Both the position numbers and the translations under genes were made by a program. 64,000 nt of DNA from JBHJGM01 sp050331815 (GTDB lineage Bacteria > Verrucomicrobiota > Verrucomicrobiia > Opitutales > JBHJGM01): the NCBI GenBank assembly GCA_050331815.1, contig JBHJGM010000010.1, positions 1 through 64,000 of the forward strand, written 5' to 3'. This document shows, piece after piece, positions 16,481 through 25,200 of this stretch. Below the pieces are notes generated by a model that made no database searches, was not told where the DNA came from, and worked only from the letters and a program-made list of their open reading frames with translations. Numbering within the stretch: the first letter of the stretch is position 1; the number at the start of each line of letters is the position of its first letter.

Positions 16481-17278
16481 ATGGCAAGGCCCGGACACAT
16501 GCGTGCGACTGCAACCGCTGGCACCCGCCCGCCCGCAAAGCGCTACGTGCTGGGCGTGGATGGCTGCCGCATGGGCTGGGTTGCCCTCTGGCAAACGCTC
16601 GAGCGGAGCCCGAAAGTTGGCGGTGCGGTGTACGCTTCGCTGGAAGCACTTTGGAAAGCTCACGGCGATGCGCAAAGAATTCTTATCGATATGCCGATCG
16701 GCCTGCCGGCGGAGACCTCGCGCGCCTGCGACGTGGAAGCCAGACGTATTTTGGGCAGGGGGTTGGGCAGCCGGGTGTTCCCCTGCCCCGCACGCGTCAC
16801 CGTAGAACAGGAGCCGCTCGATTACGTGCGCGCCTGCCAAATCAATTACACGCAAACCGGCCGCAAACTCTCCAAGCAAAGCTTCTTTATTCTACCCAAA
16901 ATCGCCGAGTGCGACCAGCTGCTGCGCACCTCGGCAGCGGCGCGTCGGACTTTGGTCGAAGCGCATCCGGAAGTTTGCTTTGCCGGTTTGCATGGTGGTG
17001 CGGGGATACGCGCGGGAAAGAAAACGCCGGAGGGCTTTTCGCTGCGGATGCGGTATCTAAACCCGCTACTGCCCGGTCTGAAGCGCCTTCAAAGAGAGCT
17101 GCGCGGGGCTTATCCAAAATCGAAGGTGGAAGACGACGACATCCTCGACGCAGCGGTTTTGGCCCATGTGGCACGTGTGCCCCAAAGCTGGCGCGTCTTG
17201 CCGCAGGGGGACGTACCCAGGGACGCCCGGGGCCTGCCGATGCGCATCGTCGGCTTGGATACAAAGATAGCCGACTAG
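16481..17278 (+). CDS. DUF429 protein, predicted RNase H-fold nuclease
   Basis: The 265-residue protein belongs to the DUF429 family, whose fold is predicted to be RNase H-like. The signature starts with YVLGVDGCRMGWVA at 22-35, an acidic first strand. It continues with LIDMPIGLP (68-76), RRILGRGLGSRVFPCP (88-103), EAHPEVCF (160-167) and a late EDDDILDAAVLAH. Asp residues at these positions could bind metal. No substrate is established for the family. It lies head-to-head with purE and tail-to-tail with the NUP gene, sharing CTAG (17275-17278) as overlapping stops. Confidence 0.85.
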   Translation: MARPGHMRATATAGTRPPAKRYVLGVDGCRMGWVALWQTLERSPKVGGAVYASLEALWKAHGDAQRILIDMPIGLPAETSRACDVEARRILGRGLGSRVFPCPARVTVEQEPLDYVRACQINYTQTGRKLSKQSFFILPKIAECDQLLRTSAAARRTLVEAHPEVCFAGLHGGAGIRAGKKTPEGFSLRMRYLNPLLPGLKRLQRELRGAYPKSKVEDDDILDAAVLAHVARVPQSWRVLPQGDVPRDARGLPMRIVGLDTKIAD

Positions 17279-18276
17279 GCTTTGGGCGGAGCCTGCGCGT
17301 ATGCCGACCAGTCAGCCAGAAGGGCCTGGATTACGGTGCTAACCGCGCGGTAGCCGTTTTCCAGGCAGGGCTTCAGACTCGGAAAGTCCGGTTCGCCAAC
17401 GGTACCCTCAGGGCCGCAAAGGCTGGTCAGGATATCCACGCCGGGAGCCGGCAGAGTGAAGTTGCTGGCGCAGCGCAGCGAGAGGAAACGCGTAGCGTCG
17501 GCCAGCCCGGCAGCTGTCAGGTCACTAACCACCCGGATAGCAGGGAAGTCCTCCATCGCGCTGGTGGCGAACGCGCTTTGCCCCTGCGTGAAGTGCGCCA
17601 CCCAATCCTCGGCCCATCGGTTCAGAATCGGCCCATGCCAGTAGCGACTAGCCGAGAGATTGGTGCCGATGGCGATCTTGGGCGGCTCCAAAGCGACGGG
17701 CTGCTCGATGAAGCGGCTGCGAAATTCCTGCAAGTCAGCCGGGTCGTCGAGGGGCAGATCCTTGGTCAGTTTATACGCCCAGCGCAGCAGCGAGGCGGGG
17801 GTCTGGTAGGCGTATTCGCGGAAGCTGGCGGCGGGCGCAGCGACCGGCACCGAGGCGTCGACCGGTCCGCGCATGCCCATGGGAAATGTCCCGTAGGGCC
17901 AGCCGGCGGGAATCTCCTGTGAGTCGATTTCGTAGCAGATCTCCGCATCGACCAGCCAATCGTGCCAGACGGCGCTGCCGAGGGAGACTACGTTTGGATT
18001 GGCCCCGGCGACGCCGCTCAGGATCCAGTAGGCCTGGCTGAGGTCCCAATGCTGGCACCAGCCCAGCGCGCTGACAGCATGACCGGTGGCCAGACCGCTC
18101 GGGCCGGTCACGATGGCCAGCACACCGTCGTCGTTTTCGTAAACGGGAAAGTGCAACTTGGGCCCTTCGGTGACACGACGAAAACCCAGGCGCTCGCGAT
18201 AGAGGGTGAATTCACCGGGCAGATCGCCCCCCGGGTCATAGTAGGTAACCAGAACAATGCGGACAGGCTGCTTCAT
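17275..18276 (-). CDS. Purine nucleoside permease (NUP) family protein
   Basis: The 333-residue protein matches the NUP family named after a Candida purine nucleoside uptake protein. Recognisable stretches are VRIVLVTYYDPGGDLPGEF at the start, ATGHAVSALGW near 64-74, YWILSGVAGANPN near 83-95, and GTNLSASRYWHG near 204-215. The fold is related to nucleoside phosphorylases. There is no signal peptide and no convincing transmembrane helix, so it is unlikely to be a permease by itself; nucleoside binding or cleavage is a better guess. It follows the last exopolysaccharide gene on the same strand by 14 bases, but its function suggests it is not part of that pathway. Confidence 0.8.
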   Translation of the reverse strand: MKQPVRIVLVTYYDPGGDLPGEFTLYRERLGFRRVTEGPKLHFPVYENDDGVLAIVTGPSGLATGHAVSALGWCQHWDLSQAYWILSGVAGANPNVVSLGSAVWHDWLVDAEICYEIDSQEIPAGWPYGTFPMGMRGPVDASVPVAAPAASFREYAYQTPASLLRWAYKLTKDLPLDDPADLQEFRSRFIEQPVALEPPKIAIGTNLSASRYWHGPILNRWAEDWVAHFTQGQSAFATSAMEDFPAIRVVSDLTAAGLADATRFLSLRCASNFTLPAPGVDILTSLCGPEGTVGEPDFPSLKPCLENGYRAVSTVIQALLADWSAYAQAPPKA

Positions 18277-18290
18277 AGGGGATGCAGATA

Positions 18291-19544
18291 TTAAGCACGT
18301 TCCATTCCGATGAGGCGCGCTTCGATGGCGCGCAGCGAACGCTGTAGGGCCGGCAGCGTGAAAGCGGCGTCCACCGTGCAGTGGCGTGACCAGCGTTCAA
18401 GCGCGGCCGGGTTCTCAAGGCAGGTACGTAGGGCCGCAACAACGGCATCAACACTGGGAGACTCGAGCCGCAGAGCGTTTGTATCGTGCTTAACCACGGC
18501 TGCGCCACGGTCCGTGGCGAGGACGGGCAAGCCCTCGGCCAGAGCTTCCAGTTGGGGTTCGGCACCGCTGCCGCAGAGTGCTGGGTGAAGCAACAGGTCA
18601 GCGCTTCGAAGGGCTTGCAGGCGCTCTTGCGCATTTAGAGTCCCCAGCCATTTCACGGATGCCAAGGCTCGAAACGGCTCGGGCGTTTGCGCGGCATCGA
18701 GTACGTCCGTGATTTGCCACTTTACGGGGGCGTCTGCCAGCTGTTGCGCGGCCTCGAGAATGATTCGCCGGCCGGTGCGCAGGGTGCACGGCGCAGGGAT
18801 CAAGATGCGCAGCGGACGCTCCGCAGTAAATTTCCCGGGGTAGGCGCGCAGCGGATCGCGTGGCGTGCGGTCACCTTCAAAGACAGGCGGCAGACAAACG
18901 ATGCGGTCCGGCTCGACCGAGGCCTGCGCCTCAAGCTGTTCGCCCACCCAGGGCGAAGGCACGGCGATACAGTCGGCCAGTTCAAGTTCGCGACGCCACA
19001 ACTGCCAGTGCAGTTCGGGGGCGGGCAGGAAATCCCGGGGCCAGGCTGGGTCGCGGAGCGCCTCGGCCTCGACGTTACGCTCAGCCGCCGGGCCGGCATC
19101 GGTCTGCCCCAGCACACACCGCCAGCCCACCTCGCGAAAAAACTCGAAAAGCAGAGCGGCTTCGTAGCTGTAGGCAAAGACGATCCCGGGCGCTTTGGCT
19201 TTCAGATCCGCGCGCAGGGGCGCGATCTGCTTGAGCAGGTTGCGCTGGTAATAGGCACTGCGCTGGTGGGCGACCTTCCATGTATCCCATTTTCGGATAC
19301 GGGCGGTTTGCTCAAAGCGCACCTGCCCCAGCCCGAGGTGCACCACCGTGGTCTTATCAAGATCCGGGTGAACGCGCTGCCGGGCCGACTCAAAGAACGA
19401 CGGCAAAACGGGCTGACTCCAGCGCGGATAGTCATTCCAGAAATCCGTCAGAAAAAAGGCCAACGCGTTTTCGGCGGCAAGGGCTCGGGGTATCTGATAG
19501 GCGTCGCGGGCGCCGATCTGCGCGCAGGCCCAGATCGCATTCAT
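18291..19544 (-). CDS. GT4-like glycosyltransferase (exopolysaccharide locus)
   Basis: The 417-residue GT-B-type protein has a divergent N-terminal half (VFAYSYEAALLFEFF, ADCIAVPSPWVGEQLEA). The nucleotide-sugar half is clearer, with RPLRILIPAPCTLRTGRR, SVKWLGTLNAQERLQALRSA and LHPALCGSGAEPQLEALAEG. That last segment corresponds to the E-x7-E acceptor-donor motif of GT4 enzymes, here Glu-Pro-Gln-Leu-Glu-Ala-Leu-Ala-Glu-Gly. It should add one sugar to the lipid-linked repeat unit at the cytoplasmic face. Its ATG overlaps the upstream gene's stop as ATGA (19541-19544). Donor sugar unknown. Confidence 0.8.
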   Translation of the reverse strand: MNAIWACAQIGARDAYQIPRALAAENALAFFLTDFWNDYPRWSQPVLPSFFESARQRVHPDLDKTTVVHLGLGQVRFEQTARIRKWDTWKVAHQRSAYYQRNLLKQIAPLRADLKAKAPGIVFAYSYEAALLFEFFREVGWRCVLGQTDAGPAAERNVEAEALRDPAWPRDFLPAPELHWQLWRRELELADCIAVPSPWVGEQLEAQASVEPDRIVCLPPVFEGDRTPRDPLRAYPGKFTAERPLRILIPAPCTLRTGRRIILEAAQQLADAPVKWQITDVLDAAQTPEPFRALASVKWLGTLNAQERLQALRSADLLLHPALCGSGAEPQLEALAEGLPVLATDRGAAVVKHDTNALRLESPSVDAVVAALRTCLENPAALERWSRHCTVDAAFTLPALQRSLRAIEARLIGMERA

Positions 19545-20770
19545 CGCGAGACGGCCGTAGCCGGCGCAGGCTCAGGCGTATCCGCACAGGCACTACGAAT
19601 GCGTTCCCGGAAGGCTGCCCAGGTGAATTGCTCGGCAAAGTTGCGAATGCGCCCGGCATCGAGTTCCCCACGTTCAAAGCGTTCGCGGGCCTCGCTGAGG
19701 GCGCCGCCCAGCCGGGGCAGATCACCGGGCTTGAGGACTGCGCCAACATCATCGGGCGGTGCAAGGTCGACCAGTCCGGTGTGCTCGGTGGCGATGGTGT
19801 AGCAGCCCATCCCAAGCGCTTCCAGCAGAACAAAGCCAAAGCCTTCGATGAGCGAAGGCAGGACAAAGACGTGGCAGCGGTTGAAGAGGTTATGTAGTTC
19901 GGCCAGGGGCAGCTTGTTGTGAATGGTCACGTTGTCCGCGGCCAGCGCCCGGATGCCCGGGTCGATGCGGTACGTGACCAGGTGCAGCTCGCTGCGCGGC
20001 ATGGCCAGGTCCTTCCAAACCCGCAGCAGGTGGTGCAGGCCCTTACGCTGTATGCCCTGGCCCACGAAAAGGAAGCGGCAGCGGTCAGCCTGCTTGGCTT
20101 CGGGCTGAAACGGCAAGGCGCTGAAATCGTAGCCATAGGGCACCACACGCATCCGATTTGTGGATACGCCATAGGCTTCGACGCAGCGCTGCGTAAACGC
20201 ACTGGCGCAAAGGATGAAGTCGGCAGCCTGACAGGCCTCGCGCGTTTCGCCTGAGCGCCCGCCGTCACCCCCGGTCTCCTCCTCGCCTTCAAAGGAGACC
20301 TTTACCTCCGGGAAGCGCGCAAAGTCTTCCTGCAGGATCTGTCGCACCAGTGGACCTAGCGGATGGACCATGAACAGCCCCTTGTTCAGAGCAGCGGCTT
20401 CCGGACGCGCGAAGGCGGGCATCGCGTAGTAGCTGTACAGGAGCAGGCTGGCCTGCCGGCGTTGCGCTTCGGCCAGCGCACGCAGGGAAAGACGCTCATC
20501 GATGGCGCGGAGGGCTTCCGGCTTGGGCAGACGTCCAAAGATGCGTTGCCACTGCTTGAAAAAGGACGCCAGATCGCCGCGTACCTGGGTCGACGAAATT
20601 CCCAGGCAGTAACGTGCCCTGGCTTTCTTTCCGAGGGGCCCGGGCAGCTGCGCCAGCCAATCGGGCGTATAAAAATCCGTGACCAGGGAGGCCATTTGCC
20701 CCGCTTCGGACAAAGCCCAGGGCACCTGATAGAAATCCCGGCTGCCGTTGAAGGCGACAACGTAACTCAT
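19541..20770 (-). CDS. GT4 family glycosyltransferase (exopolysaccharide locus)
   Basis: The product is 409 residues from the ATG at 20770. That start is fixed by a 4-base ATGA overlap (20767-20770) with the upstream acetyltransferase. The Rossmann-like C-terminal half shows CRFLFVGQGIQRKGLHHLLR, typical of GT4, and FVLPSLIEGFGFVLLEALGMG with the E-x7-E motif. The N-terminal half contains HPLGPLVRQIL, AADFILCASAFTQ and RVVPYGYDFS. It is a cytoplasmic or peripheral enzyme adding one residue to the polymer repeat unit. It shares an opening pattern (YQVPWALSEA here, YQIPRALAAE in the downstream gene) with its neighbour at 18291, suggesting the pair arose by duplication. Confidence 0.87.
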   Translation of the reverse strand: MSYVVAFNGSRDFYQVPWALSEAGQMASLVTDFYTPDWLAQLPGPLGKKARARYCLGISSTQVRGDLASFFKQWQRIFGRLPKPEALRAIDERLSLRALAEAQRRQASLLLYSYYAMPAFARPEAAALNKGLFMVHPLGPLVRQILQEDFARFPEVKVSFEGEEETGGDGGRSGETREACQAADFILCASAFTQRCVEAYGVSTNRMRVVPYGYDFSALPFQPEAKQADRCRFLFVGQGIQRKGLHHLLRVWKDLAMPRSELHLVTYRIDPGIRALAADNVTIHNKLPLAELHNLFNRCHVFVLPSLIEGFGFVLLEALGMGCYTIATEHTGLVDLAPPDDVGAVLKPGDLPRLGGALSEARERFERGELDAGRIRNFAEQFTWAAFRERIRSACADTPEPAPATAVSR

Positions 20771-21396
20771 GTAGCCGGCTCCTTTGGTTGAGGCCAGCGC
20801 GGGCGGACCGCCCGACAAGGATTGCCCGAGCAGATCATCGCCGCAGGCAGAAAGTCGATGACAATGGAACCCGCGGTCGCCACGGCTTCCGCAGCCAACC
20901 CGGCCCCGGGCCCGACGAAGCACATCGCGCCGACCCAGGCGCCCGCGCCAATCTCGATCGGGCGGTTGCGGTAAGGAAAGTCGGACTTGCGGTAATCGTG
21001 GTTACCCGTGCAGAGGAAGGCGCGCTGGGAGATACAGGCGTGGCTGCCAATGGTGACCGGCTCGAAGTTGAGGATGAAGACCTCCTCACCCAGCCAAACA
21101 TGGTCGCCCAGTTTCAGACGCCAGGGCAGGTGGATGTTGACCCGCGGCTTGATCACGACCCCGGTGCCGATCTGCGCGCCAAAGGCTTTTAACAAGGCAC
21201 GCTTGAGGGCTCCGGGCCAAGGCAACGCACTGAGGAAAAAAACACACTTGGTGAGGTACCACAGTAACTCGAACCAGCGCGGTCGGCCTCGGTCGAGTCC
21301 CTTCGACGCATCGAAACTGTCCAGGCGCATGCGCGTGCCGCTCGGCGGCGCGGACGTGTGGGCAGGGGTGGAATCCGTTTCAGCGGCAGTGGACAT
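20767..21396 (-). CDS. WcaF-like hexapeptide acetyltransferase
   Basis: The 209-residue protein resembles the putative colanic-acid acetyltransferase WcaF. A conserved amphipathic N-terminal part has RPRWFELLWYLTKCVFF and LPWPGALKRALLKAFG. A left-handed beta-helix follows, with imperfect hexapeptides (IGTGVVIKPRVNIHLP, LKLGDHVWLGEEVFI, VTIGSHACISQRAFL). The catalytic-type His is in CTGNHDY near residue 138. It probably O-acetylates a sugar of the repeat unit using acetyl-CoA. The ATG at 21396 overlaps the end of the upstream glycosyltransferase by 17 bases; a longer frame upstream would lie further inside it. Confidence 0.85.
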   Translation of the reverse strand: MSTAAETDSTPAHTSAPPSGTRMRLDSFDASKGLDRGRPRWFELLWYLTKCVFFLSALPWPGALKRALLKAFGAQIGTGVVIKPRVNIHLPWRLKLGDHVWLGEEVFILNFEPVTIGSHACISQRAFLCTGNHDYRKSDFPYRNRPIEIGAGAWVGAMCFVGPGAGLAAEAVATAGSIVIDFLPAAMICSGNPCRAVRPRWPQPKEPAT

Positions 21397-22504
21397 CGCA
21401 AGCCTCCAGCAAAGTTCGCGCAACAGCCTGCCACGTGTAGCGCTCACGGACAAGCCTCTGGCCAGCCTGGCCTCGGTCGCGGCGTTCCTCATCGGTACAC
21501 GCAAGGACCTGCTTGAGGGATTCGAGCACGGACTCGGGCGTGGCCTCGCAGAGCCAGCCGCCGCCTTCAGTGCCCAGCTCGGGAAAGTTGCACGCGTGCG
21601 AGGCCAGCACGGGCACGGCGCAGGCCATTGACTCCAAAATCGCCACCGAGAAGCCCTCCGAGTGCGAGGTCAGCGCGAAGCAATCCGCGCTTTTGAGCAG
21701 AGCGATTTTCTCATCCCCGGTGACCGTGCCCGGGAAGCGCACGACGGCTTCCAGCGTTTCCTCGCCGATGATCTGTTCGAGTTCGGCGCGATGCCCGCCT
21801 TCATCCGGTCCCGCCAGGATCAGTTCCCAGCCATCGGTCAGCGGGCCCGCCTGCTTCCAGGCGCGCAGCAAGAGGTCGATGCCTTTTTTTGGATGCAGCC
21901 GGCCCAGAAACAACAGGCGCTTACGCCCCTTCGGCGCGGGTGCCACCACCGGGTTCTCAAAGGGCGTCAGGTCGATGCCGTTAGGAGCGACCACAATTTC
22001 TCCCGGCAAACCGAGCCCACGCGTCTGGTCGGCCTCCTTTTGGGTCAAAGCGCGCCAAAGCCGGGCGTGCCGGAAATTGGCAGTTTCAAAGAGCAGGTGC
22101 ACCGCGCGTTTTTTCCAGCGCGAGCGGTTCAGGATCCAGGGCTCGAACATGCCGTGCGGATGACAGACCAGGGGACGCTCCAGCTTGCGCGCCCAGCCCC
22201 CCAACGCCTTGTTCGGATAAACGTAAAATCCGTGCGCGTGGATCACTTCATGGGACTGGACCAGGTCCCCGGCCTGTCGACCCAATTCAGGCGCGTAAAA
22301 GAGCGGCGGGGGGCCTTTGCGGGTAAACAGCCGTGCGCCTTCCAGCGGCGGTGGCTCGGGGCGGGCGTCCGTGCTCACGAGCAAGGACTTGCGGCCGGCT
22401 TGCCGAAAAGCCTCGTTGAGCGCGAGTGCCGCGCGACCCAGGCCCCCACCCTCCAGCGGCTCGGTCGACTGCACGAAATGCAGGTGTCCTTCGGGCGTGG
22501 GCAT
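21380..22504 (-). CDS. GT4 family glycosyltransferase (exopolysaccharide locus)
   Basis: The 374-residue enzyme is a clear GT4 member. The N-terminal half starts with HLHFVQSTEPLEGGGLGRAA and includes IHAHGFYVYPNKALG and PLVCHPHGMFEPW. The donor half has KRLLFLGRLHPKKGIDLLLRA and FALTSHSEGFSVAILESMACAVPV, where SEGFSVAILESMA contains the E-x7-E pair. It likely uses a UDP- or GDP-sugar, which cannot be specified. The ATG at 22504 begins homology and lies 10 bases after the upstream gene's stop at 22515. Confidence 0.9.
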   Translation of the reverse strand: MPTPEGHLHFVQSTEPLEGGGLGRAALALNEAFRQAGRKSLLVSTDARPEPPPLEGARLFTRKGPPPLFYAPELGRQAGDLVQSHEVIHAHGFYVYPNKALGGWARKLERPLVCHPHGMFEPWILNRSRWKKRAVHLLFETANFRHARLWRALTQKEADQTRGLGLPGEIVVAPNGIDLTPFENPVVAPAPKGRKRLLFLGRLHPKKGIDLLLRAWKQAGPLTDGWELILAGPDEGGHRAELEQIIGEETLEAVVRFPGTVTGDEKIALLKSADCFALTSHSEGFSVAILESMACAVPVLASHACNFPELGTEGGGWLCEATPESVLESLKQVLACTDEERRDRGQAGQRLVRERYTWQAVARTLLEACDVHCR

Positions 22505-22514
22505 CGGGCAGACG

Positions 22515-23714
22515 TTACCGTGACAGTGCGCACTCGGCGGCGCGCCGGGCGTTGTGCCCAAAGTGATCGAGACCGAACTGGCGGATGTGTGCCTGGGCCT
22601 GTTGTCCAAGCTGCGTCGCCCAGTCGGGCGCGTCGGCAAAGCGCTGGAGCGCAGCGCGCAGGGCCTCCTCATCTTCCGGCGGTACCTTCAGGCCGGTCTG
22701 CTCGTTCAGGACGAGGTCCTCGGCGGAGCCCAGCGTTTCCGAAGCCAGGACCGGCGTGCCGCAGGCCATCGCTTCGTTCACAACCAGCCCCCACTCCTCG
22801 TACAAGCTTGGCAGGACAAAGGCGCGGGCCAGCGCGTAAAAGGTCGGGTTCTCGTCGATCTGGCGAAAGCCGTAAAAGTGCACCGCCGGTTTGCCAGGGT
22901 CGTAGGCGGGTCTGGGCTCAGGCGCGTCCTTTGCGCGCAGGTGGTCGACAACCGGCAAACCCGCCTCGCGGGCGAGGCGGCGCAGTTCAGTTTCGATGTC
23001 GCCGGAGCCCACGAAAACCAGGTGCAGCGGACGGTCGGCGGGCTGCTTCAGTTGGGTGAACGCACGGGTAAGCCGGGGTAGGTTTTTTTTCTCAACCATG
23101 CGACCAAGGCTCAGGATGTAATCGGGCGGCAGCGCGAGGGCCTCCCGTCGTGCCGCGGCCTCTGCGCGGACCTTGGCAGCCTCGGCTTCGAAGAAAGCGG
23201 TGTCGATCACATCATAGCCGGGAAAGATCCGGTCGGCCTCCAGGCCAAGGCTCGCAAAGTAGCGCTGGTGCGGCGAGCCCCCAACCAGCGCAGCGTGAAA
23301 GCGCGAGACGATCTGCTGCTTGATGGCACGCTTGAGCCCGGTGGCGCGTTCCGTGCCCGCGTGGGTTTCGTTCATCATGACGATGCGCGCACCGCCCAGT
23401 CGGGCCCGCAAGTTCATCATGAGCGACCAATGCCAATAGGAGGGCACAAACAGCACATCGGGCTGGAGCCGCTTGAGCGCGGGCAGCGCAACCCGCAGCA
23501 TCGAAAGCGGGTAAAACCCCATCTCGTGATCGCCCACGTTTACGTGCTCGATGTCGTTGTAGCCCTCGAGCGTGGTGTAGTCGTAGATGCCGCTCTTTTT
23601 ATACAGTTCGAGCCCGTGCACCGAAAAATGCTCGCCCGCGCAGGCACGCGCGCCTCGAAAACGCGCGTAATGGTAGGGGCCCCAATAACCCCACAGCAGG
23701 ACCATCCGCTTCAT
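22515..23714 (-). CDS. GT4 family glycosyltransferase (exopolysaccharide locus)
   Basis: The 399-residue GT-B enzyme opens with LLWGYWGPYHYARFRGAR and carries DVLFVPSYWHWS and the conserved MNETHAGTERATG in the acceptor half. The donor half has YILSLGRMVEKKNLPRLTRAF and VLPSLYEEWGLVVNEAMACG with the E-x7-E arrangement. It is intracellular and adds one residue to the growing repeat unit. A Met at residue 4 is an alternative start. Nine bases separate it from the polymerase gene upstream, consistent with one operon. Confidence 0.88.
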   Translation of the reverse strand: MKRMVLLWGYWGPYHYARFRGARACAGEHFSVHGLELYKKSGIYDYTTLEGYNDIEHVNVGDHEMGFYPLSMLRVALPALKRLQPDVLFVPSYWHWSLMMNLRARLGGARIVMMNETHAGTERATGLKRAIKQQIVSRFHAALVGGSPHQRYFASLGLEADRIFPGYDVIDTAFFEAEAAKVRAEAAARREALALPPDYILSLGRMVEKKNLPRLTRAFTQLKQPADRPLHLVFVGSGDIETELRRLAREAGLPVVDHLRAKDAPEPRPAYDPGKPAVHFYGFRQIDENPTFYALARAFVLPSLYEEWGLVVNEAMACGTPVLASETLGSAEDLVLNEQTGLKVPPEDEEALRAALQRFADAPDWATQLGQQAQAHIRQFGLDHFGHNARRAAECALSR

Positions 23715-23722
23715 GCCCCGGA

Positions 23723-25174
23723 TTATCGGACGAGTTCACCCTGAGGTTCAGCGGTGGATGCATCCTGTGGGGAAGGAAGGTCGTAGCCGGCATCTTCCTC
23801 GTCGTCCGCCAGGTCAATCGGGCGCTGTTCGCGCGTCACAAAGACGACGTTGGCCAGGAACCACCACAGCGAAAATGGCAGGATAATGGTGAAGAGTAGG
23901 AACTTCATCATCGAGACAATGCTGCCGTCGCGGAAAAACTGGATCAGCATCGCCGTGAAAATCAGGTACGGGAAGACAATGTAGGGCGAGGTCTGGTTAC
24001 GCAGAAAAATGTGATAAACAAAGGCCAGCACCGCCGCCGCGAAGACCATGTTCAAGAGGGCGCCAAAGAACCCGGCGGAGATCCAGCCATCGCCAATGAT
24101 GCTCACCGTGAGCCCGATGAAGTTGCCGTAGTCGTTCAGGTTGAAATATGGCACAGGTGCGCCGACGGGTTTGCCTTCCCAGATGGCGCGGGGGATCGGC
24201 TCGGTGAACAGCTGCAGGTGCTGCACCCCGTAAGCATACTTTTCGGTTTCCTCAGGCACCTTGGCCACGACGTAGGTCAGGAAATCGAAGTTGGCGAAGT
24301 CCAGCCCGTCGATGTTGTTGAGCAGATCGGGATCGTTGATCTCGTCCTCGGTGAAGCGGACCACGGCGGTGTTACGCTCAAAGGCTTTTTCGATGGTGGT
24401 GTCTTCCAAAACGGAACGCATCCATTCCTTGCCGGCGTTGCGGTTTTTGCCCAGTTGGTGGAAGCCCACGGCCAGCAGGCAGCCGATGACAGCCACCGCA
24501 ACCAGCTCGCGGCCGCTGAACCAGATCCGGCGCTTGTCCCACATGTAGACCAAAAAGACGGCCACCATGGTCAACAGGATCGTCCAGCGGCCCCACCCCT
24601 CCGTAAAGCGGTAGCCCAAAAAACCGACCAGTGGAATCAGCGAAACCAGCCGCCAGCGCAACGACCAGGCAAAGAGAATGCAGATCGGGATCAACACCCG
24701 CTGGGCATCGTTGAGGTAGCCACTGCTGCCGGTCATGACGAAAACGCCTCCCTCCGTCATCCTGCCGCCCATGCTGGCTCCAAAGACCGAATACAAGCCC
24801 AGCGGCGTCAGCAGGCACATCATGAGCCACATGGCGCGTTTTTCACCCGGGGCCAGATCGGTAAAACGCGGGAGGTCAAAAATCCGGCGCGAGGGACACA
24901 AAAAGCTGAACACAAAGACAAAGGTGATCAGGCAGGCGCTCGTCACCTGCAGCGTCAACGAGAGCTCGTTGTGGTCCGGAAAAAACTCCATGTAGGTCCA
25001 GACCTTGTCGAGGTCGCCCGCGAAGATGAGCGTCGGGCGCAGCACGAACACCACGAAGTGAAAGGCCAGGTAGTACGTGACCGGATGAAAAATCGTCAGC
25101 TGCCCGCGAAAGGCGACCACGACCGTGACCAGGCCCAACAGGAGCCATTGCAGCACGATTTCCAGCAGCGTCAT
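23723..25174 (-). CDS. Wzy-like O-antigen/exopolysaccharide polymerase
   Basis: The 483-residue integral membrane protein has about ten to twelve hydrophobic helices, starting with residues about 4-22 and 30-50 and ending near residue 450. A polar, Asp/Glu-rich cytoplasmic C-tail follows. A long hydrophilic loop lies between about residues 245 and 340, including FTEDEINDPDLLNNIDGLDF and the conserved-looking FTEPIPRAIWEGKP. That placement of a large periplasmic loop, and the RAIWEGKP pattern, are typical of oligosaccharide repeat-unit polymerases. It would join undecaprenyl-linked repeat units in the periplasm. Sequence conservation in this family is low, so the call rests on topology, that loop and the genomic context. 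Confidence 0.82.
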   Translation of the reverse strand: MTLLEIVLQWLLLGLVTVVVAFRGQLTIFHPVTYYLAFHFVVFVLRPTLIFAGDLDKVWTYMEFFPDHNELSLTLQVTSACLITFVFVFSFLCPSRRIFDLPRFTDLAPGEKRAMWLMMCLLTPLGLYSVFGASMGGRMTEGGVFVMTGSSGYLNDAQRVLIPICILFAWSLRWRLVSLIPLVGFLGYRFTEGWGRWTILLTMVAVFLVYMWDKRRIWFSGRELVAVAVIGCLLAVGFHQLGKNRNAGKEWMRSVLEDTTIEKAFERNTAVVRFTEDEINDPDLLNNIDGLDFANFDFLTYVVAKVPEETEKYAYGVQHLQLFTEPIPRAIWEGKPVGAPVPYFNLNDYGNFIGLTVSIIGDGWISAGFFGALLNMVFAAAVLAFVYHIFLRNQTSPYIVFPYLIFTAMLIQFFRDGSIVSMMKFLLFTIILPFSLWWFLANVVFVTREQRPIDLADDEEDAGYDLPSPQDASTAEPQGELVR

Positions 25175-25200
25175 AATTGGATAAGTTCAGCCGTGCTCAA

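Noticed and set aside
15964..17922. A 652-codon plus-strand frame across purE, DUF429 and NUP genes
   Set aside because: It runs across three well-identified genes in other frames, and its sequence is Arg/Ala/Gly-rich without motifs.
17275..18276. Real membrane permease role for the NUP-family protein
   Set aside because: The protein has no signal peptide or transmembrane helices. The family name is misleading, and a soluble nucleoside-binding or phosphorylase-like role is more plausible.
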